DNA from: Martinezella lusitana
Lineage (GTDB): Bacteria; Pseudomonadota; Alphaproteobacteria; Rhizobiales; Rhizobiaceae
Assembly: GCF_010668395.1 (NCBI RefSeq)
Contig: NZ_WUEY01000027.1
Location: 17,390 to 81,389 of the forward strand
Direction: 5' to 3'
DNA: 64,000 nt
The translations under genes were made by a program, and so were the position numbers. The notes below the pieces were generated by a model, which was not told the DNA's origin, ran no database searches, and was given only the letters and a program-made list of their open reading frames with translations. How positions within the stretch are numbered: the stretch's first letter is position 1; each line of letters opens with the position of its first letter. Shown here piece after piece: positions 42,562 through 53,130 of this stretch.

Positions 42562-43259
42562 TGTTCCGATTCGGTCGCCACAAGTTTCCAGTTCGGATCG
42601 CGCGAACGCGTGTCGCGGGCGAAGGTCCAGAGATCGCTGATCTCGGCCACCGCCTCGGCATCGCCATCGATCAGCGCGCCGGCCTTGTCATAGGTGGCCG
42701 AAATCATCTGGCTGACGATGCGCATGGTGATGAGGGATTCCGTTCCCTTCATCTCGGCGCTGAGGATATCGGCCTTGTCGATGCCGACGAAGGTGGACTT
42801 GATCTTCTCGCCCTTGGCCTCGCGATCGGCGATGGCGGCATCGAACCCCTCGTAGACTTCACGGGACAGCAGACCCTTCAGAGACTTGCGGTCGCCTTCG
42901 GCGAAGGCCATGACGATCATCTCGTAGGCCATGCGGGCGCCGTTGACGAATTCCTTCGGATTGAAGGCAGGGTCGGCCTTGTTCAGTTCGCGCAGCGAAT
43001 CATTCAGCGGCGTACCGGCCGGGGTGAAGGCATCGACGGCGGCAAAACGGTCTTCCTCTTCGGTCGCATCGCGCCTCGGCAGGGTCACCACCTTGCCGGC
43101 GTCCGGCGGCGTCTGGCCATTTGCCGGATCTGCAGAACCATAGAGATCGCGCGGCGGCTTCTCATTCCCTGTGCGGCGGCCAAGGACGCTGCGCAGCTGA
43201 AAAAAGATCAGCACCGCCGCCACCAGGAAAAAGATCGTCACAAAGTCGTTTGCACCCAT
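42558..43259 (-). CDS. Tim44-like domain protein
   Basis: A 233-residue protein with an N-terminal membrane anchor (FVTIFFLVAAVLIFFQL, residues about 6-22), a short low-complexity linker, and a Tim44/TimA-like alpha/beta domain (about 95-230). In alphaproteobacteria such proteins are homologues of mitochondrial import component Tim44 and sit on the inner membrane; their role is not settled. It is the first gene of the run to mltA-smr-XRE and is divergent from fxsA. Confidence 0.88.
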   Translation of the reverse strand: MGANDFVTIFFLVAAVLIFFQLRSVLGRRTGNEKPPRDLYGSADPANGQTPPDAGKVVTLPRRDATEEEDRFAAVDAFTPAGTPLNDSLRELNKADPAFNPKEFVNGARMAYEMIVMAFAEGDRKSLKGLLSREVYEGFDAAIADREAKGEKIKSTFVGIDKADILSAEMKGTESLITMRIVSQMISATYDKAGALIDGDAEAVAEISDLWTFARDTRSRDPNWKLVATESEQ

Positions 43260-43405
43260 CTCGTATCGGAACCACCGTTAAAATTAAAAGATCAGTCCCC
43301 ATATAGTCCGCATCGATCTATCATTCAAATAGCGGACCGGTTTCTTTATTATATGCGAGAAACCAACGCTTACGCGAAGAAACCCGCTTTCAGGACCACC
43401 GTAAC

Positions 43406-43924
43406 ATGCGCCTATCATTTCTTCCTATCTTCGTTTTCCTGATGCCCCTGGCCGAAATCGCCGGGTTCATCGTTGTCGGAAAGATGATCGGCGTCTGGGC
43501 GACGCTGGGACTCGTCATCCTCAGCGTGGTTCTCGGTGCCGCCCTTCTGAGAATACAGGGGATCGGCATTCTCCAGCGCATCTCAGCCGAAAGCCGCAAT
43601 GGCGGCGATCCCGGCCGCGAGATGGTGCATGGCGCCATGATCGTCGTCGCCGCCTTCTTCCTGATGCTGCCCGGCTTCATATCCGATATCATCGGCCTGC
43701 TGCTGTTCATTCCGGCCGTGCGCGATCTCGCCTGGAAAATGCTGCGCAAGCGTATCGTCGTCGTCGGCAATTCGCGCGCCTTCCGGCGCGGACAGGGGCC
43801 AGGTGCCGGCCCCCAGGCCAGACCGCAGAACCCTGGAACGGTGGTCGATCTGGACGAAAACGATTTCCATCGCGAGCCGAACCGGAACTCGCCCTGGTCC
43901 GATCAGAAGCGGCTCGGAGACTAG
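43406..43924 (+). CDS. fxsA: FxsA family membrane protein
   Basis: A 172-residue inner-membrane protein with hydrophobic segments at about 6-27, 29-47 and 76-105 (AAFFLMLPGFISDIIGLLLFIP is the family core). The hydrophilic, basic C-terminal tail is glycine- and proline-rich (RRGQGPGAGPQARPQNPG). FxsA of E. coli relieves F-plasmid exclusion of phage T7; its chromosomal function is unknown. It is divergent from the Tim44-like gene and 92 bases before secB. Confidence 0.88.
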   Translation: MRLSFLPIFVFLMPLAEIAGFIVVGKMIGVWATLGLVILSVVLGAALLRIQGIGILQRISAESRNGGDPGREMVHGAMIVVAAFFLMLPGFISDIIGLLLFIPAVRDLAWKMLRKRIVVVGNSRAFRRGQGPGAGPQARPQNPGTVVDLDENDFHREPNRNSPWSDQKRLGD

Positions 43925-44016
43925 GATAACGGCAACCAAGCGCCGGGCCATAAGGGTTGTAAGCCCCTATTCGAAATGCTAGATGGCGACACCCATCGAC
44001 GTGAGAGGACACCCCC

Positions 44017-44499
44017 ATGGCCAACGAGACCAACGGCAACGGTGCAGCCAGCCCGAGCCTCAGCATCCTTGCTCAGTACACCAAGGATCTTTCCTTTGAA
44101 AATCCGGGTGCCCCGCGCTCGCTTCAGGCCCGGGAAAATGCTCCCGACATCAATATCAACGTCAACGTCAATGCCAATCCGCTCTCGGATTCGGATTTCG
44201 ACGTCGTGCTGACGCTGAATGCCGAAGCCAAGGACGGCGAGCGCGTTCTCTTCCACACCGAGCTGGTTTACGGCGGCGTTTTCCGCGTCACCGGCTTCCC
44301 TCAGGAACACATGCTGCCGCTGCTCTTCATCGAGTGCCCGCGCCTGCTGTTCCCCTTCGCGCGTCAGATCATTGCCGACATCACCCGCAATGGCGGCTTC
44401 CCGCCGCTGATGATCGACCCGATCGATTTCGCGCAGATGTTCACGCAGCGCATGGCCGAAGAACAGGCCCGCGCCCAGGTTTCGGCCGTTCCGAACTAA
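44017..44499 (+). CDS. secB: SecB, protein-export chaperone
   Basis: A 160-residue tetrameric chaperone that keeps preproteins unfolded for SecA. The motif YTKDLSFENPGAP is typical of SecB, as are FRVTGFPQEHMLPLLFIECPRLLFPFAR and TRNGGFPPLMIDPIDF. AGAGGA at 44004-44009 marks the start. A strong terminator follows. Convergent dnaQ lies beyond it. Confidence 0.97.
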   Translation: MANETNGNGAASPSLSILAQYTKDLSFENPGAPRSLQARENAPDININVNVNANPLSDSDFDVVLTLNAEAKDGERVLFHTELVYGGVFRVTGFPQEHMLPLLFIECPRLLFPFARQIIADITRNGGFPPLMIDPIDFAQMFTQRMAEEQARAQVSAVPN

Positions 44500-44525
44500 G
44501 CCTGACCCTTTCCAGCTGGAAACAG

Positions 44526-44557
44526 AAATGCCCGGATCATCGTCCGGGCATTTTCTT
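44526..44557 (+). terminator. Rho-independent terminator of secB
   Basis: The stem AAATGCCCGGA (44526-44536) / TCCGGGCATTT (44543-44553) has a TCATCG loop and is followed by TCTTTT. It lies between convergent secB and dnaQ. Confidence 0.9.
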
Positions 44558-44578
44558 TTGTATGCTTGGGAAGGCGCT

Positions 44579-45295
44579 CTATTCGGAAGCGCGATATTTG
44601 GACCAGATTCCCTTCGCGCCGAGCTTGGCGACCAGTGCGGCGTGAGCCTCCAGCTCTTCCCCGCTCAACCGGCTCGGCAGCGGATTGGGCCGCGCAAAAA
44701 TATCGGCAACGATATCCTCCGCATCATCATTCTGACGGGACCGCGCCGACGAGCCGTTGCTGCTGCCGAGACCGAGTGCCGTCTGTCGGCCGCCGATCAT
44801 CTCGATATAGACCTCGGCCAGCAATTCCGAGTCGAGCAGCGCGCCGTGCTTCGTGCGGTGCGAGTTGTCGATGCCGTAGCGACGGCAGAGCGCATCCAGC
44901 GAATTCGGGCCCATCGGATGCTTGCGGCGGGCCATGGCGAGCGTATCGATCACCATGTCCGGCAGAATCGGCGGGCGGCCGAGCCGTGCGAATTCCGCAT
45001 TGACGAAGCCCATATCGAAGGTGGCGTTGTGCGCGATCCATTTGGCATCGCCGAAAAAGTCGAGGATTTGGTCTGCGACCTCCTCGAAGGGCGGCTTGTC
45101 CTTCAGCGATTCATCGGTAATGCCGTGCACGGCAAGCGCATCCGGATGAACCTTGCGGTCGCCGGGATTGATGAAGAGATGCAGCGTATTGCCGGTCGGG
45201 AAATGGTTTATCAGCTCTATGCCGCCGATTTCGATGATGCGGTCCGCCCTGTTGTCGAGACCGGTGGTTTCCGTATCGAAAATGATTTCGCGCAT
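44579..45295 (-). CDS. dnaQ: DnaQ, DNA polymerase III epsilon (proofreading exonuclease)
   Basis: A 238-residue DEDDh 3'-5' exonuclease. Metal ligands are Asp7 and Glu9 (FDTETTG), with His150 and Asp155 (RTKHGALLDSELLA) and the middle Asp in HNATFDMGF. The C-terminus lacks a clear clamp motif and includes a serine-rich linker (SSNGSSARSRQ). It directly follows coaE (17 bases) in the ppsR-maf-aroE-coaE-dnaQ run leaving the origin, a common rhizobial order. Confidence 0.95.
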   Translation of the reverse strand: MREIIFDTETTGLDNRADRIIEIGGIELINHFPTGNTLHLFINPGDRKVHPDALAVHGITDESLKDKPPFEEVADQILDFFGDAKWIAHNATFDMGFVNAEFARLGRPPILPDMVIDTLAMARRKHPMGPNSLDALCRRYGIDNSHRTKHGALLDSELLAEVYIEMIGGRQTALGLGSSNGSSARSRQNDDAEDIVADIFARPNPLPSRLSGEELEAHAALVAKLGAKGIWSKYRASE

Positions 45296-45312
45296 GTCGG
45301 GGTTCCGCTTTC

Positions 45313-45912
45313 CTATTCCTCGACCGGCGGCTTGCGCCGCAGATCCGCAATGATTTCTCTCACCTGTTCGCGAGCCGCATCGATGCTTCCGCCGGTATCG
45401 ATAATATAGTCGGCGCGCGCCCGCTTTTCCGCATCCGGCGTCTGCCGGGAGAGAATCATGTTGAATTTTTCCTCTGTCATGCCCGGCCGGGCAAGCACTC
45501 TTTCTCTCTGAATCTGTGGATCGCAGCTGACGACGACGATCTTGTCCAGTCTCTTGTCGGCGCCGGTCTCGAACAGCAGCGGGATATCCAGCACCACCAT
45601 ATCGACGCCGGCCTGCCGATGACGCTCGAGAAACCGGAGCTCGCGCTCTCGAACCAGCGGATGGACGATGTCTTCGAGACGCTTGAAACCGGAGGGATCG
45701 CCCGCAAGTTTTCGGCTGAGCTCCTGCCGGTCGACCTTGCCGCCGCTGGTCGTGCCAGGGAAAGCGGCCTCGACCAGGGGGACCGCTTCGCCGCCGTAGA
45801 GATCATGCACGACCGCATCGGAATCGTTCACCGGAATTCCGGCATCGGCAAAGAGTTTCGCCGAGGTCGACTTTCCCATGCCGATCGATCCGGTGAGCCC
45901 GATCCTGATCAT
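45313..45912 (-). CDS. coaE: CoaE, dephospho-CoA kinase
   Basis: A 199-residue kinase that phosphorylates dephospho-CoA at the 3'-OH, the last step of coenzyme A synthesis. The P-loop is GSIGMGKST (8-16), followed by NDSDAVVHDLY and VLDIPLLFETG. It shares one base with aroE (stop/start at 45912) and is followed by dnaQ. Confidence 0.96.
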   Translation of the reverse strand: MIRIGLTGSIGMGKSTSAKLFADAGIPVNDSDAVVHDLYGGEAVPLVEAAFPGTTSGGKVDRQELSRKLAGDPSGFKRLEDIVHPLVRERELRFLERHRQAGVDMVVLDIPLLFETGADKRLDKIVVVSCDPQIQRERVLARPGMTEEKFNMILSRQTPDAEKRARADYIIDTGGSIDAAREQVREIIADLRRKPPVEE

Positions 45913-46769
45913 CAGTGCTTGTCCATGTCGGCGATAATCAAAGCCCTCAGGGTTTCATCGACCGCCGGACGTTTTCCGAACCATTTTTCGAAACCGGGCA
46001 CGGCCTGATGTAGGAGCATGCCCAGACCATCGACGGTGGCAAAGCCCTGCTCCTCCGCCTGGGCCAGAAGCGGCGTCTTCAGCGGCACATAGACAATGTC
46101 GGTAACGACCGCCTGCCGCGCAAGAGGCGAGAAGTCGATCCGGGGAGCCGCTTCGCCATCCATGCCGAGCGACGTCGTATTGATGAAGAGGCCGGCACCC
46201 CGCATGGTTTCGCCGAGAGCGGCCATCGGATGGGCATGAACCCGTTCGCCGAAGCGATCCGCCAGTTCCTGTGCCCGCTCGACGGTGCGGTTGACGACGT
46301 GAATTTCCTTGAAGCCGCGATCGCGCACAGCCTGGATCACGGCGCGGCTGGCGCCCCCTGCTCCGAGGATGACGGCGCGATCACTGCGGTCCCAACCGGG
46401 ATGGCGCTCATCGAGGTTCGCCGTGAAACCGCGGCCGTCGGTATTCGTCGCGTGCAGCAGCCCGCCCTCAAGCCAAAGGGTATTGGAAGCGCCAAGTTCT
46501 TCCGAAAGCTCGTCCGGTCGATCGGCGAGTTTGAAGGCTGCTTCCTTGTGAGGGATCGTGACATTGCCGCCGACGAAACCGCCGGTGCCGTCTTTCAGGG
46601 ATGCGATGAAGGCAGCGAAATCCTCGACTGCCACTTCATGCGCGCGATAGCTGCCGGCCAGATCGAGCTGCTTCAGCCAGTAACCGTGGATCAGCGGCGA
46701 GCGCGAATGCCTGACCGGATAACCCGTTACGAAAGCGTTTACGCTTTGTGTTTCACGTGAATCATCCAT
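45912..46769 (-). CDS. aroE: AroE, shikimate dehydrogenase
   Basis: A 285-residue NADPH enzyme reducing 3-dehydroshikimate to shikimate. The substrate site GYPVRHSRSPLIHGYW, the catalytic GNVTIPHKEAAF and NADP motif GAGGASRA are present. ATG 46769 has GGGGA seven bases upstream; longer frames overlap maf without need. Its N-terminal residues MDDSRETQ are encoded by a parS-like palindrome (46749-46764). The start lies within the maf end (8-base overlap). Confidence 0.95.
   Translation of the reverse strand: MDDSRETQSVNAFVTGYPVRHSRSPLIHGYWLKQLDLAGSYRAHEVAVEDFAAFIASLKDGTGGFVGGNVTIPHKEAAFKLADRPDELSEELGASNTLWLEGGLLHATNTDGRGFTANLDERHPGWDRSDRAVILGAGGASRAVIQAVRDRGFKEIHVVNRTVERAQELADRFGERVHAHPMAALGETMRGAGLFINTTSLGMDGEAAPRIDFSPLARQAVVTDIVYVPLKTPLLAQAEEQGFATVDGLGMLLHQAVPGFEKWFGKRPAVDETLRALIIADMDKH
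46749..46764. promoter_or_regulatory. parS: parS-like ParB site inside the aroE start region
   Basis: TGTTTCACGTGAATCA matches 15 of 16 positions of the parS palindrome TGTTTCACGTGAAACA. It overlaps codons 2-8 of aroE and lies about 1.5 kb left of the predicted oriC. Confidence 0.8.
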
Positions 46770-47361
46770 CGATCGTCCCCAGTTCACGCAGTTTTTCGAG
46801 AAGCGGCAGCATCGGCAATCCGACGATCGTGAAATAGTCGCCGTCGATTTCGGAGAACAGCTGAATGCCCTCACCCTCAAGCTGGTAGGCGCCGACGCTC
46901 GACAACGCTTTCTCACCCACCCGGCCGAGATGCCGGTGGATGAAATCGTCCGAAAGCGCCCGCATGGTCAGATTGGCGTGCGACACATGCTCCCAGATGA
47001 TGTCGCCATTGCGCGCCAGGGCGATGGCGCTGTTCAGGCGATGGGTCTCATTCGACAGCATCCGCAGATGATTCTCTGCATCCGCCATCGTTTTCGGCTT
47101 GTGAAAGACCCGGGTGCCGAGCGACATGGTCTGATCCGAACCGATGACGAGCGAGCCTGGAAAGCGATCGCTGACTTCCTTTGCCTTGGCCTTGGCCAGA
47201 ACGAGCGCGACCGCATCCGGCCCCGCGCCCTCGCGTTCCAGCGGAGTTTCGATCGCGCGCTCGTCGATATCGGCCGCAACGGCCTGGAAATGCAATCCCG
47301 CATTTTCCATCAGCATGCGCCGGAACGGGCTGGATGATGCGAGGATAAGGGGCACGGTCAT
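46762..47361 (-). CDS. maf: Maf-like nucleotide pyrophosphatase (YceF-type)
   Basis: A 199-residue Maf/Ham1-superfamily pyrophosphatase acting on modified or non-canonical NTPs. ASSSPFRRMLM is the N-terminal motif, with IDERAIETP and GSDQTMSLG as conserved blocks. Its residue pattern is closer to the YceF (m7GTP) than the dTTP/UTP subgroup, although the specificity cannot be set from sequence alone. It overlaps aroE and is close to ppsR upstream. Confidence 0.92.
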   Translation of the reverse strand: MTVPLILASSSPFRRMLMENAGLHFQAVAADIDERAIETPLEREGAGPDAVALVLAKAKAKEVSDRFPGSLVIGSDQTMSLGTRVFHKPKTMADAENHLRMLSNETHRLNSAIALARNGDIIWEHVSHANLTMRALSDDFIHRHLGRVGEKALSSVGAYQLEGEGIQLFSEIDGDYFTIVGLPMLPLLEKLRELGTIDG

Positions 47362-47394
47362 GACGGCTGCCTCCGAGATAATGATGTGCAGCGC

Positions 47395-48216
47395 TTAGCG
47401 CAGCTTGGGACGCAGGGCAACAATGGCGGCTGCGGTCTCCTCGATCGACCGGCGCGTGACGTCGATGATCGGCCAGTTCTGCCGTGCGCAGAGCGACCGG
47501 GCATATTTCAGCTCCTCGGAGATGGATGCTCGATCCGTATAGTCGCCGCGATCGAAACCGGGTGTCGTGCCGAGGATGCGGTTTTCCCGGACTTGCGAGA
47601 TCCGGTCCGTCGTCGCTACCAAGCCGACGATCAGAGGCTTCGTCGCCTTTATGAGGCTTTCCGGCAGCGGCACGCCATGCACGATCGGTATGTTTGCCGT
47701 CTTGATGCCGCGGTTCGCCAGATAGATGCTCGTCGGCGTTTTCGAGGTGCGGCTAATGCCGATGATGACGACATCGGCATCGTCATAGTCATCGGGCATC
47801 TGGCCGTCGTCATGATCCATGGTGAAGTTCAGCGCTTCGATGCGGGCGAAATAGTCCGCGTTCATCACATGCTGCGCGCCGACGCGACGACGCGACGTTG
47901 CGCCGAGATAGGTCTGGAAGACGTTCATGACCGGTTCGAGGACATTGACCGAGGGAACGCCCATCTCCCGGCAACGCTCGGCAATGAAATCGGCAAGCTC
48001 ACGATCGACGATCGTGTAGAGCACGATGCCCGGACTATGATCGATCGCTTCGAGAACCGGCAGAAGCTGCTTGCGGTTTCTGATCAGCGGATAGACATGC
48101 TCGATGGGCTGGCTGGCATGGAATTGCACCGAAGCGGCACGGCCGGCGGAGATGAGAGTCTCTCCGGTTGAGTCAGAAATCAGATGCAGATGGAAGAAGC
48201 TTGTCCGGTTTTCCAC
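47395..48216 (-). CDS. ppsR: PEP synthase regulatory kinase/pyrophosphorylase (DUF299)
   Basis: A 273-residue bifunctional serine/threonine kinase-pyrophosphorylase controlling PEP synthase or PPDK. HLHLISDSTGETL is the conserved start and GISRTSKTPTSIYLA is its P-loop-like motif (GxSRTSKTP). The start is taken as GTG 48216 (VENRTSFF), with GGAAAG six bases upstream, which matches homologue length; a longer ATG start at 48309 would intrude into oriC. In Caulobacter this gene flanks the chromosomal origin beside hemE, as here. Confidence 0.92.
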   Translation of the reverse strand: MENRTSFFHLHLISDSTGETLISAGRAASVQFHASQPIEHVYPLIRNRKQLLPVLEAIDHSPGIVLYTIVDRELADFIAERCREMGVPSVNVLEPVMNVFQTYLGATSRRRVGAQHVMNADYFARIEALNFTMDHDDGQMPDDYDDADVVIIGISRTSKTPTSIYLANRGIKTANIPIVHGVPLPESLIKATKPLIVGLVATTDRISQVRENRILGTTPGFDRGDYTDRASISEELKYARSLCARQNWPIIDVTRRSIEETAAAIVALRPKLR

Positions 48217-48617
48217 GCTACTTTCCGTCACCTGTTGATATCTCGGGAGAAAAGAGAGGTACGAGAAGGGGGTGGTCCTGGGCAAGTGGAAAACAGCCGA
48301 GTTTTCCACATTTGGAGTTTTCGGGAGACGACTTTCGCGGTGGCTGTGGGCAATGTGGACAAGTTCGGAAGCACCATGCCTATCCCTGACTTATCCCCAG
48401 GGCGTGACTAGCTGGATTTCCCTGCAAGCATCTCAAAAGATTGAAAAATTGCAGCCATTTTCCACATATCGACTTATCGCTGCGAAATCTTTGCAAATTC
48501 ACGCGCGAGCCGCGACAAATTGGACAGGCAATGGATGAACTTTAATCCTTGCTACTCACCGACTCTAAGAAATAGAAACCTTTTAATATATGTTTGGTTT
48601 TATATAGGACGACGTCT
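48217..48617. other. oriC: Predicted chromosomal origin of replication (oriC)
   Basis: This 401-base gene-free region lies between divergent ppsR and hemE, the known origin locus of Caulobacter and of rhizobia. DnaA-box-like 9-mers are TTTTCCACA at 48302-48310 and 48458-48466, TTGTCCACA at 48354-48362 (minus), TTATCCCCA at 48391-48399, and TTTTCCACT at 48285-48293 (minus). An AT-rich tract (48541-48606) could be the unwinding element. A GANTC methylation site lies at 48561-48565. Flanking genes point outward on both sides. This is inference from context and motifs. Confidence 0.85.
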
Positions 48618-49652
48618 GTGACCGATGAGTGCCGGAAGATCCTGCGAGTGTTGAGCGGAGAAACGCTCACTCCTCCCCCTCTCTGGCTGATGAGACAGGC
48701 AGGCCGTTATCTACCGGAATATCGCGAGACACGGGCCAAGGCCGGAAGTTTCCTCGATCTCTGTTACACCCCCGACCATGCTGTGGAAGTGACGCTGCAG
48801 CCGATCCGTCGCTATGGCTTCGACGCCGCCATTCTTTTTTCCGATATCCTGGTCATCCCCGATGCGTTGAAACGCAACGTTCGTTTTACCGAAGGGCATG
48901 GGCCGGAAATGGATCCGATCGACGAGGCCGGTATCCTTGCGTTGAAGCCGGAGGGGATCATCCCCCATCTGACGCCGGTCATGGAAACGGTGCGGCGGCT
49001 GCGGCGGGAATTGCCGGCGGAGACGACGCTTCTCGGTTTCTGCGGCGCGCCCTGGACCGTTGCGACCTACATGATCGCCGGGCACGGTACCCCGGACCAG
49101 GCCCCTGCCCGGCTGTTTGCCTATCGCTACCCGAAGGCTTTCGAGCATTTGCTGACGCTGCTTGCCGAAATTTCCGCCGATTACCTCGTGGCGCAGATCG
49201 ATGCCGGCGCGGATGCCGTGCAGATTTTCGATTCCTGGGCCGGCGTCCTCGGCGAGAAGGAATTCGAGGCCTTTGCCGTGAGGCCGGTCGCCAGGATGAT
49301 CGCCTCGGTCAAGGCTCGCCGGCCGCAGGCGCGGATCATCGCGTTTGCGAAGGGTGCGGGTTATTTGCTGAAGACCTATCGCCAGAAGACGGGCGCGGAT
49401 GCCATCGGTCTCGACTGGTCGGTGCCCCTGGCTTTCGCTCAGGAGCTGCAGAAGGATGGCCCGGTGCAGGGGAACCTCGATCCCATGCGGGTCGTCGCCG
49501 GCGGCAAGGCTCTGGAAGACGGCATTGACGACATCCTGCAGCGGCTCGGAAACGGCCCGCTGATCTTCAATCTCGGGCACGGCATCACACCACAGGCGGA
49601 TCCGGCCAATGTTGCCAGGCTCGTCGAGCGCGTGCGGGGATGGGGGAACTGA
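48618..49652 (+). CDS. hemE: HemE, uroporphyrinogen III decarboxylase
   Basis: A 344-residue enzyme removing four acetate carboxyls to make coproporphyrinogen III. PPLWLMRQAGRYLPEYR is the N-terminal signature, with LGFCGAPWTVATYM, FDSWAG and GNLDP downstream. GTG 48618 with AGGA eight bases before it was chosen; a TTG at 48594 would add eight residues inside the AT-rich origin tract. hemJ follows with a 1-base overlap. Confidence 0.95.
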   Translation: MTDECRKILRVLSGETLTPPPLWLMRQAGRYLPEYRETRAKAGSFLDLCYTPDHAVEVTLQPIRRYGFDAAILFSDILVIPDALKRNVRFTEGHGPEMDPIDEAGILALKPEGIIPHLTPVMETVRRLRRELPAETTLLGFCGAPWTVATYMIAGHGTPDQAPARLFAYRYPKAFEHLLTLLAEISADYLVAQIDAGADAVQIFDSWAGVLGEKEFEAFAVRPVARMIASVKARRPQARIIAFAKGAGYLLKTYRQKTGADAIGLDWSVPLAFAQELQKDGPVQGNLDPMRVVAGGKALEDGIDDILQRLGNGPLIFNLGHGITPQADPANVARLVERVRGWGN

Positions 49653-50197
49653 TGACGATGGAAAAGCAGACGGATTCGGCTCCAGGCCAGCGTGCGGGAC
49701 GGCGCGCCTATTTCATGATCCTGATATTTGCCGCTCTGGCGATCGGCCTCTTCGCCTGGCATCCGGCGGATCTCTATCTCTGGATCAAGGCGCTTCACAT
49801 CATCGCCGTCATCTCGTGGATGGCCGGTATGTTCTATCTGCCGCGGCTGTTCGTCTACCACACCGATGCCGAGCCGGGCTCGCAGCAATCCGAAACGTTC
49901 AAGGTGATGGAACAGCGGCTGCTGCGTTACATCATCACGCCGGCGATGATCCTGACCTGGATCTTCGGGCTCTATCTCGCCTGGTCCGTCTATGATTTCC
50001 AGGGCGGCTGGCTGCATGCCAAAATCGGACTGGTTGTGCTGCTATCGGCCGTTCACGGCCACTTCAGCAGTGCGGCGCGCGCCTTTGCCCGCGACGAGAA
50101 CAAGCATTCTGCGCGTTACTGGCGGCTGATGAACGAGGCGCCGACGCTTCTGATGATCGCGATCGTCATTCTGGTGGTCGTGAAACCGTTTGCGTGA
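49652..50197 (+). CDS. hemJ: HemJ, protoporphyrinogen IX oxidase
   Basis: A 181-residue inner-membrane protein with four predicted helices. ALHIIAVISWMAGMFYLPRLFVYH carries the conserved His and other heme-contacting residues of the HemJ family, the PPO of most alphaproteobacteria. It follows hemE directly (GGGGGA before ATG 49652; 49640 and 49658 are alternatives), so two heme-pathway enzymes are co-expressed beside the origin. Confidence 0.93.
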   Translation: MTMEKQTDSAPGQRAGRRAYFMILIFAALAIGLFAWHPADLYLWIKALHIIAVISWMAGMFYLPRLFVYHTDAEPGSQQSETFKVMEQRLLRYIITPAMILTWIFGLYLAWSVYDFQGGWLHAKIGLVVLLSAVHGHFSSAARAFARDENKHSARYWRLMNEAPTLLMIAIVILVVVKPFA

Positions 50198-50395
50198 GGT
50201 GGGGCTGTTTTAGGCCTGACGTTAAATTTCCTTCATTTTGCGTGCCCCCCTTGCGGTTCAGAAAGTGAGTCGCTATTTTCCCGCCATCTTCTCTTCGTGG
50301 CATGTATCCATTCTGTCGCCCGCGAACGCCCCTGTCGCGGTTCTGAATACGAGCAACATTGCCTTTCCCTTCCAAAAAAATGAGTAATTCCCTTC

Positions 50396-51661
<1,266 letters not shown>

Positions 51662-51810
51662 TCCTTAGCCGGATTCCTCAATCTGCCATTTTGACGGTGA
51701 AAATAGACTGTTATGATCGGGCTGCCTCTGGTGGCCCGATTTCCGTTTAGACGAAGCAAACGACAACCATCAAGGCCAACCGACAATCGATTCGGATGCG
51801 GACCAATTTC

Positions 51811-53130
51811 ATGCCGATAGTCAACGACACGATTTATGCGCTCTCCAGCGGCGGCCTTCCGGCCGGTGTCGCGGTGATTCGCGTGAGCGGCGCTGCGGCG
51901 TTTGCCGTCGCGGAAGCCGTGACGGGTCCGCTGCCGGCGGCACGAATGGCGACGCTTAAAACGATTCGCACTCGTAACGGTCTCACAATCGATCGCGGTT
52001 TGGTTCTGGTCTTTCCCGGGCCGGCTTCGTTTACGGGCGAGGATTGTGTCGAGATTCACGTCCACGGCGGCAAAGCGGTCGTCAACGCCTTGCTGGATGA
52101 ACTTTCGACCTTCGATCGATGCCGCCTTGCCGAGCATGGTGAATTCTCGCGACGGGCGCTGGAGAATGGCAAGATGGATCTGGTGGAGGTTGAAGGCCTT
52201 GCCGATCTTATTGCGGCCGAGACGGAAATGCAGCGTCGGCTTGCCCTAGAACACGCGGCCGGCGGGCTTTCCGAGCTTTACAATGCCTGGGCGGATCGCC
52301 TGACGCGGTCTCGTGCCTTGATCGAGGCCGAGTTGGACTTTGCCGACGAGGAGGATGTGCCGGGTTCCGTGTCGGACCTTGTCTGGGAAGATATGGAACG
52401 GCTGCGTTCCGAACTTTCGGACCATCTTGCCGGCGCGCAACTTGGCGAGATCATTCGCGATGGGCTGAAGGTCGTCATAGCCGGACCGCCGAATGCGGGT
52501 AAATCCAGCTTGATGAATGCGCTGGCAAAGCGGGAAGTAGCGATCGTGACGGATATCGCCGGCACGACGCGCGACGTTCTGCATGTCGATCTCAATATCG
52601 AAGGATATGCCGTTCGGCTTTACGATACCGCCGGTTTGCGGGAAACCGAGGAAGTTGTCGAGCGCGAGGGGATACGTCGCGCGCTCATGACCGTCGCCGA
52701 TGCTGACCTGGTTTTGTCGCTGGCCGAAATCGGCGATCGTCCTCAACTGGATTTTCCGGGATTTTCCGGCAAAGTGCTGACGCTGGGTACCAAGAGCGAC
52801 ATACATGCAGGGTCGTCCATAGACTATGACGTGCTCGTCTCATCCTCGTCGGGGGTTGGGCTGGAGCAACTGCACAAGCTGCTTCGCCAGGATCTGAGCG
52901 ATCGGTCTGAAGCGCTATCGCTGGCCCTACCCAGCCGCTTGCGCCATCGCACTCTTCTCGGCGAAAGCCTCGCCGCTGTGAAAGCCGCGCTCGCTGCCGG
53001 GGATAAGGGGCTCGATGTGAGGGCGGAGTATCTGCGCCGGGCTGGCAACAGCCTGGGTCGCATAACGGGACGCGTCGATGTGGAAGATCTGCTGGATGTG
53101 ATCTTCTCGGAATTTTGCATTGGCAAATGA
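51811..53130 (+). CDS. mnmE: MnmE (TrmE), tRNA modification GTPase
   Basis: A 439-residue GTPase that with MnmG places cmnm5U34 on tRNAs. The N-terminal folate-binding domain (DTIYALSS, HVHGGKAVV) is followed by G1 at GPPNAGKS (225-232), G2 at DIAGTTRD, G3 at DTAGLRE and G4 TKSD; the C-terminal FCIGK holds the conserved cysteine. ATG 51811 is preferred over 51796. Its last codon region runs into a parS site (53128). Confidence 0.96.
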   Translation: MPIVNDTIYALSSGGLPAGVAVIRVSGAAAFAVAEAVTGPLPAARMATLKTIRTRNGLTIDRGLVLVFPGPASFTGEDCVEIHVHGGKAVVNALLDELSTFDRCRLAEHGEFSRRALENGKMDLVEVEGLADLIAAETEMQRRLALEHAAGGLSELYNAWADRLTRSRALIEAELDFADEEDVPGSVSDLVWEDMERLRSELSDHLAGAQLGEIIRDGLKVVIAGPPNAGKSSLMNALAKREVAIVTDIAGTTRDVLHVDLNIEGYAVRLYDTAGLRETEEVVEREGIRRALMTVADADLVLSLAEIGDRPQLDFPGFSGKVLTLGTKSDIHAGSSIDYDVLVSSSSGVGLEQLHKLLRQDLSDRSEALSLALPSRLRHRTLLGESLAAVKAALAAGDKGLDVRAEYLRRAGNSLGRITGRVDVEDLLDVIFSEFCIGK

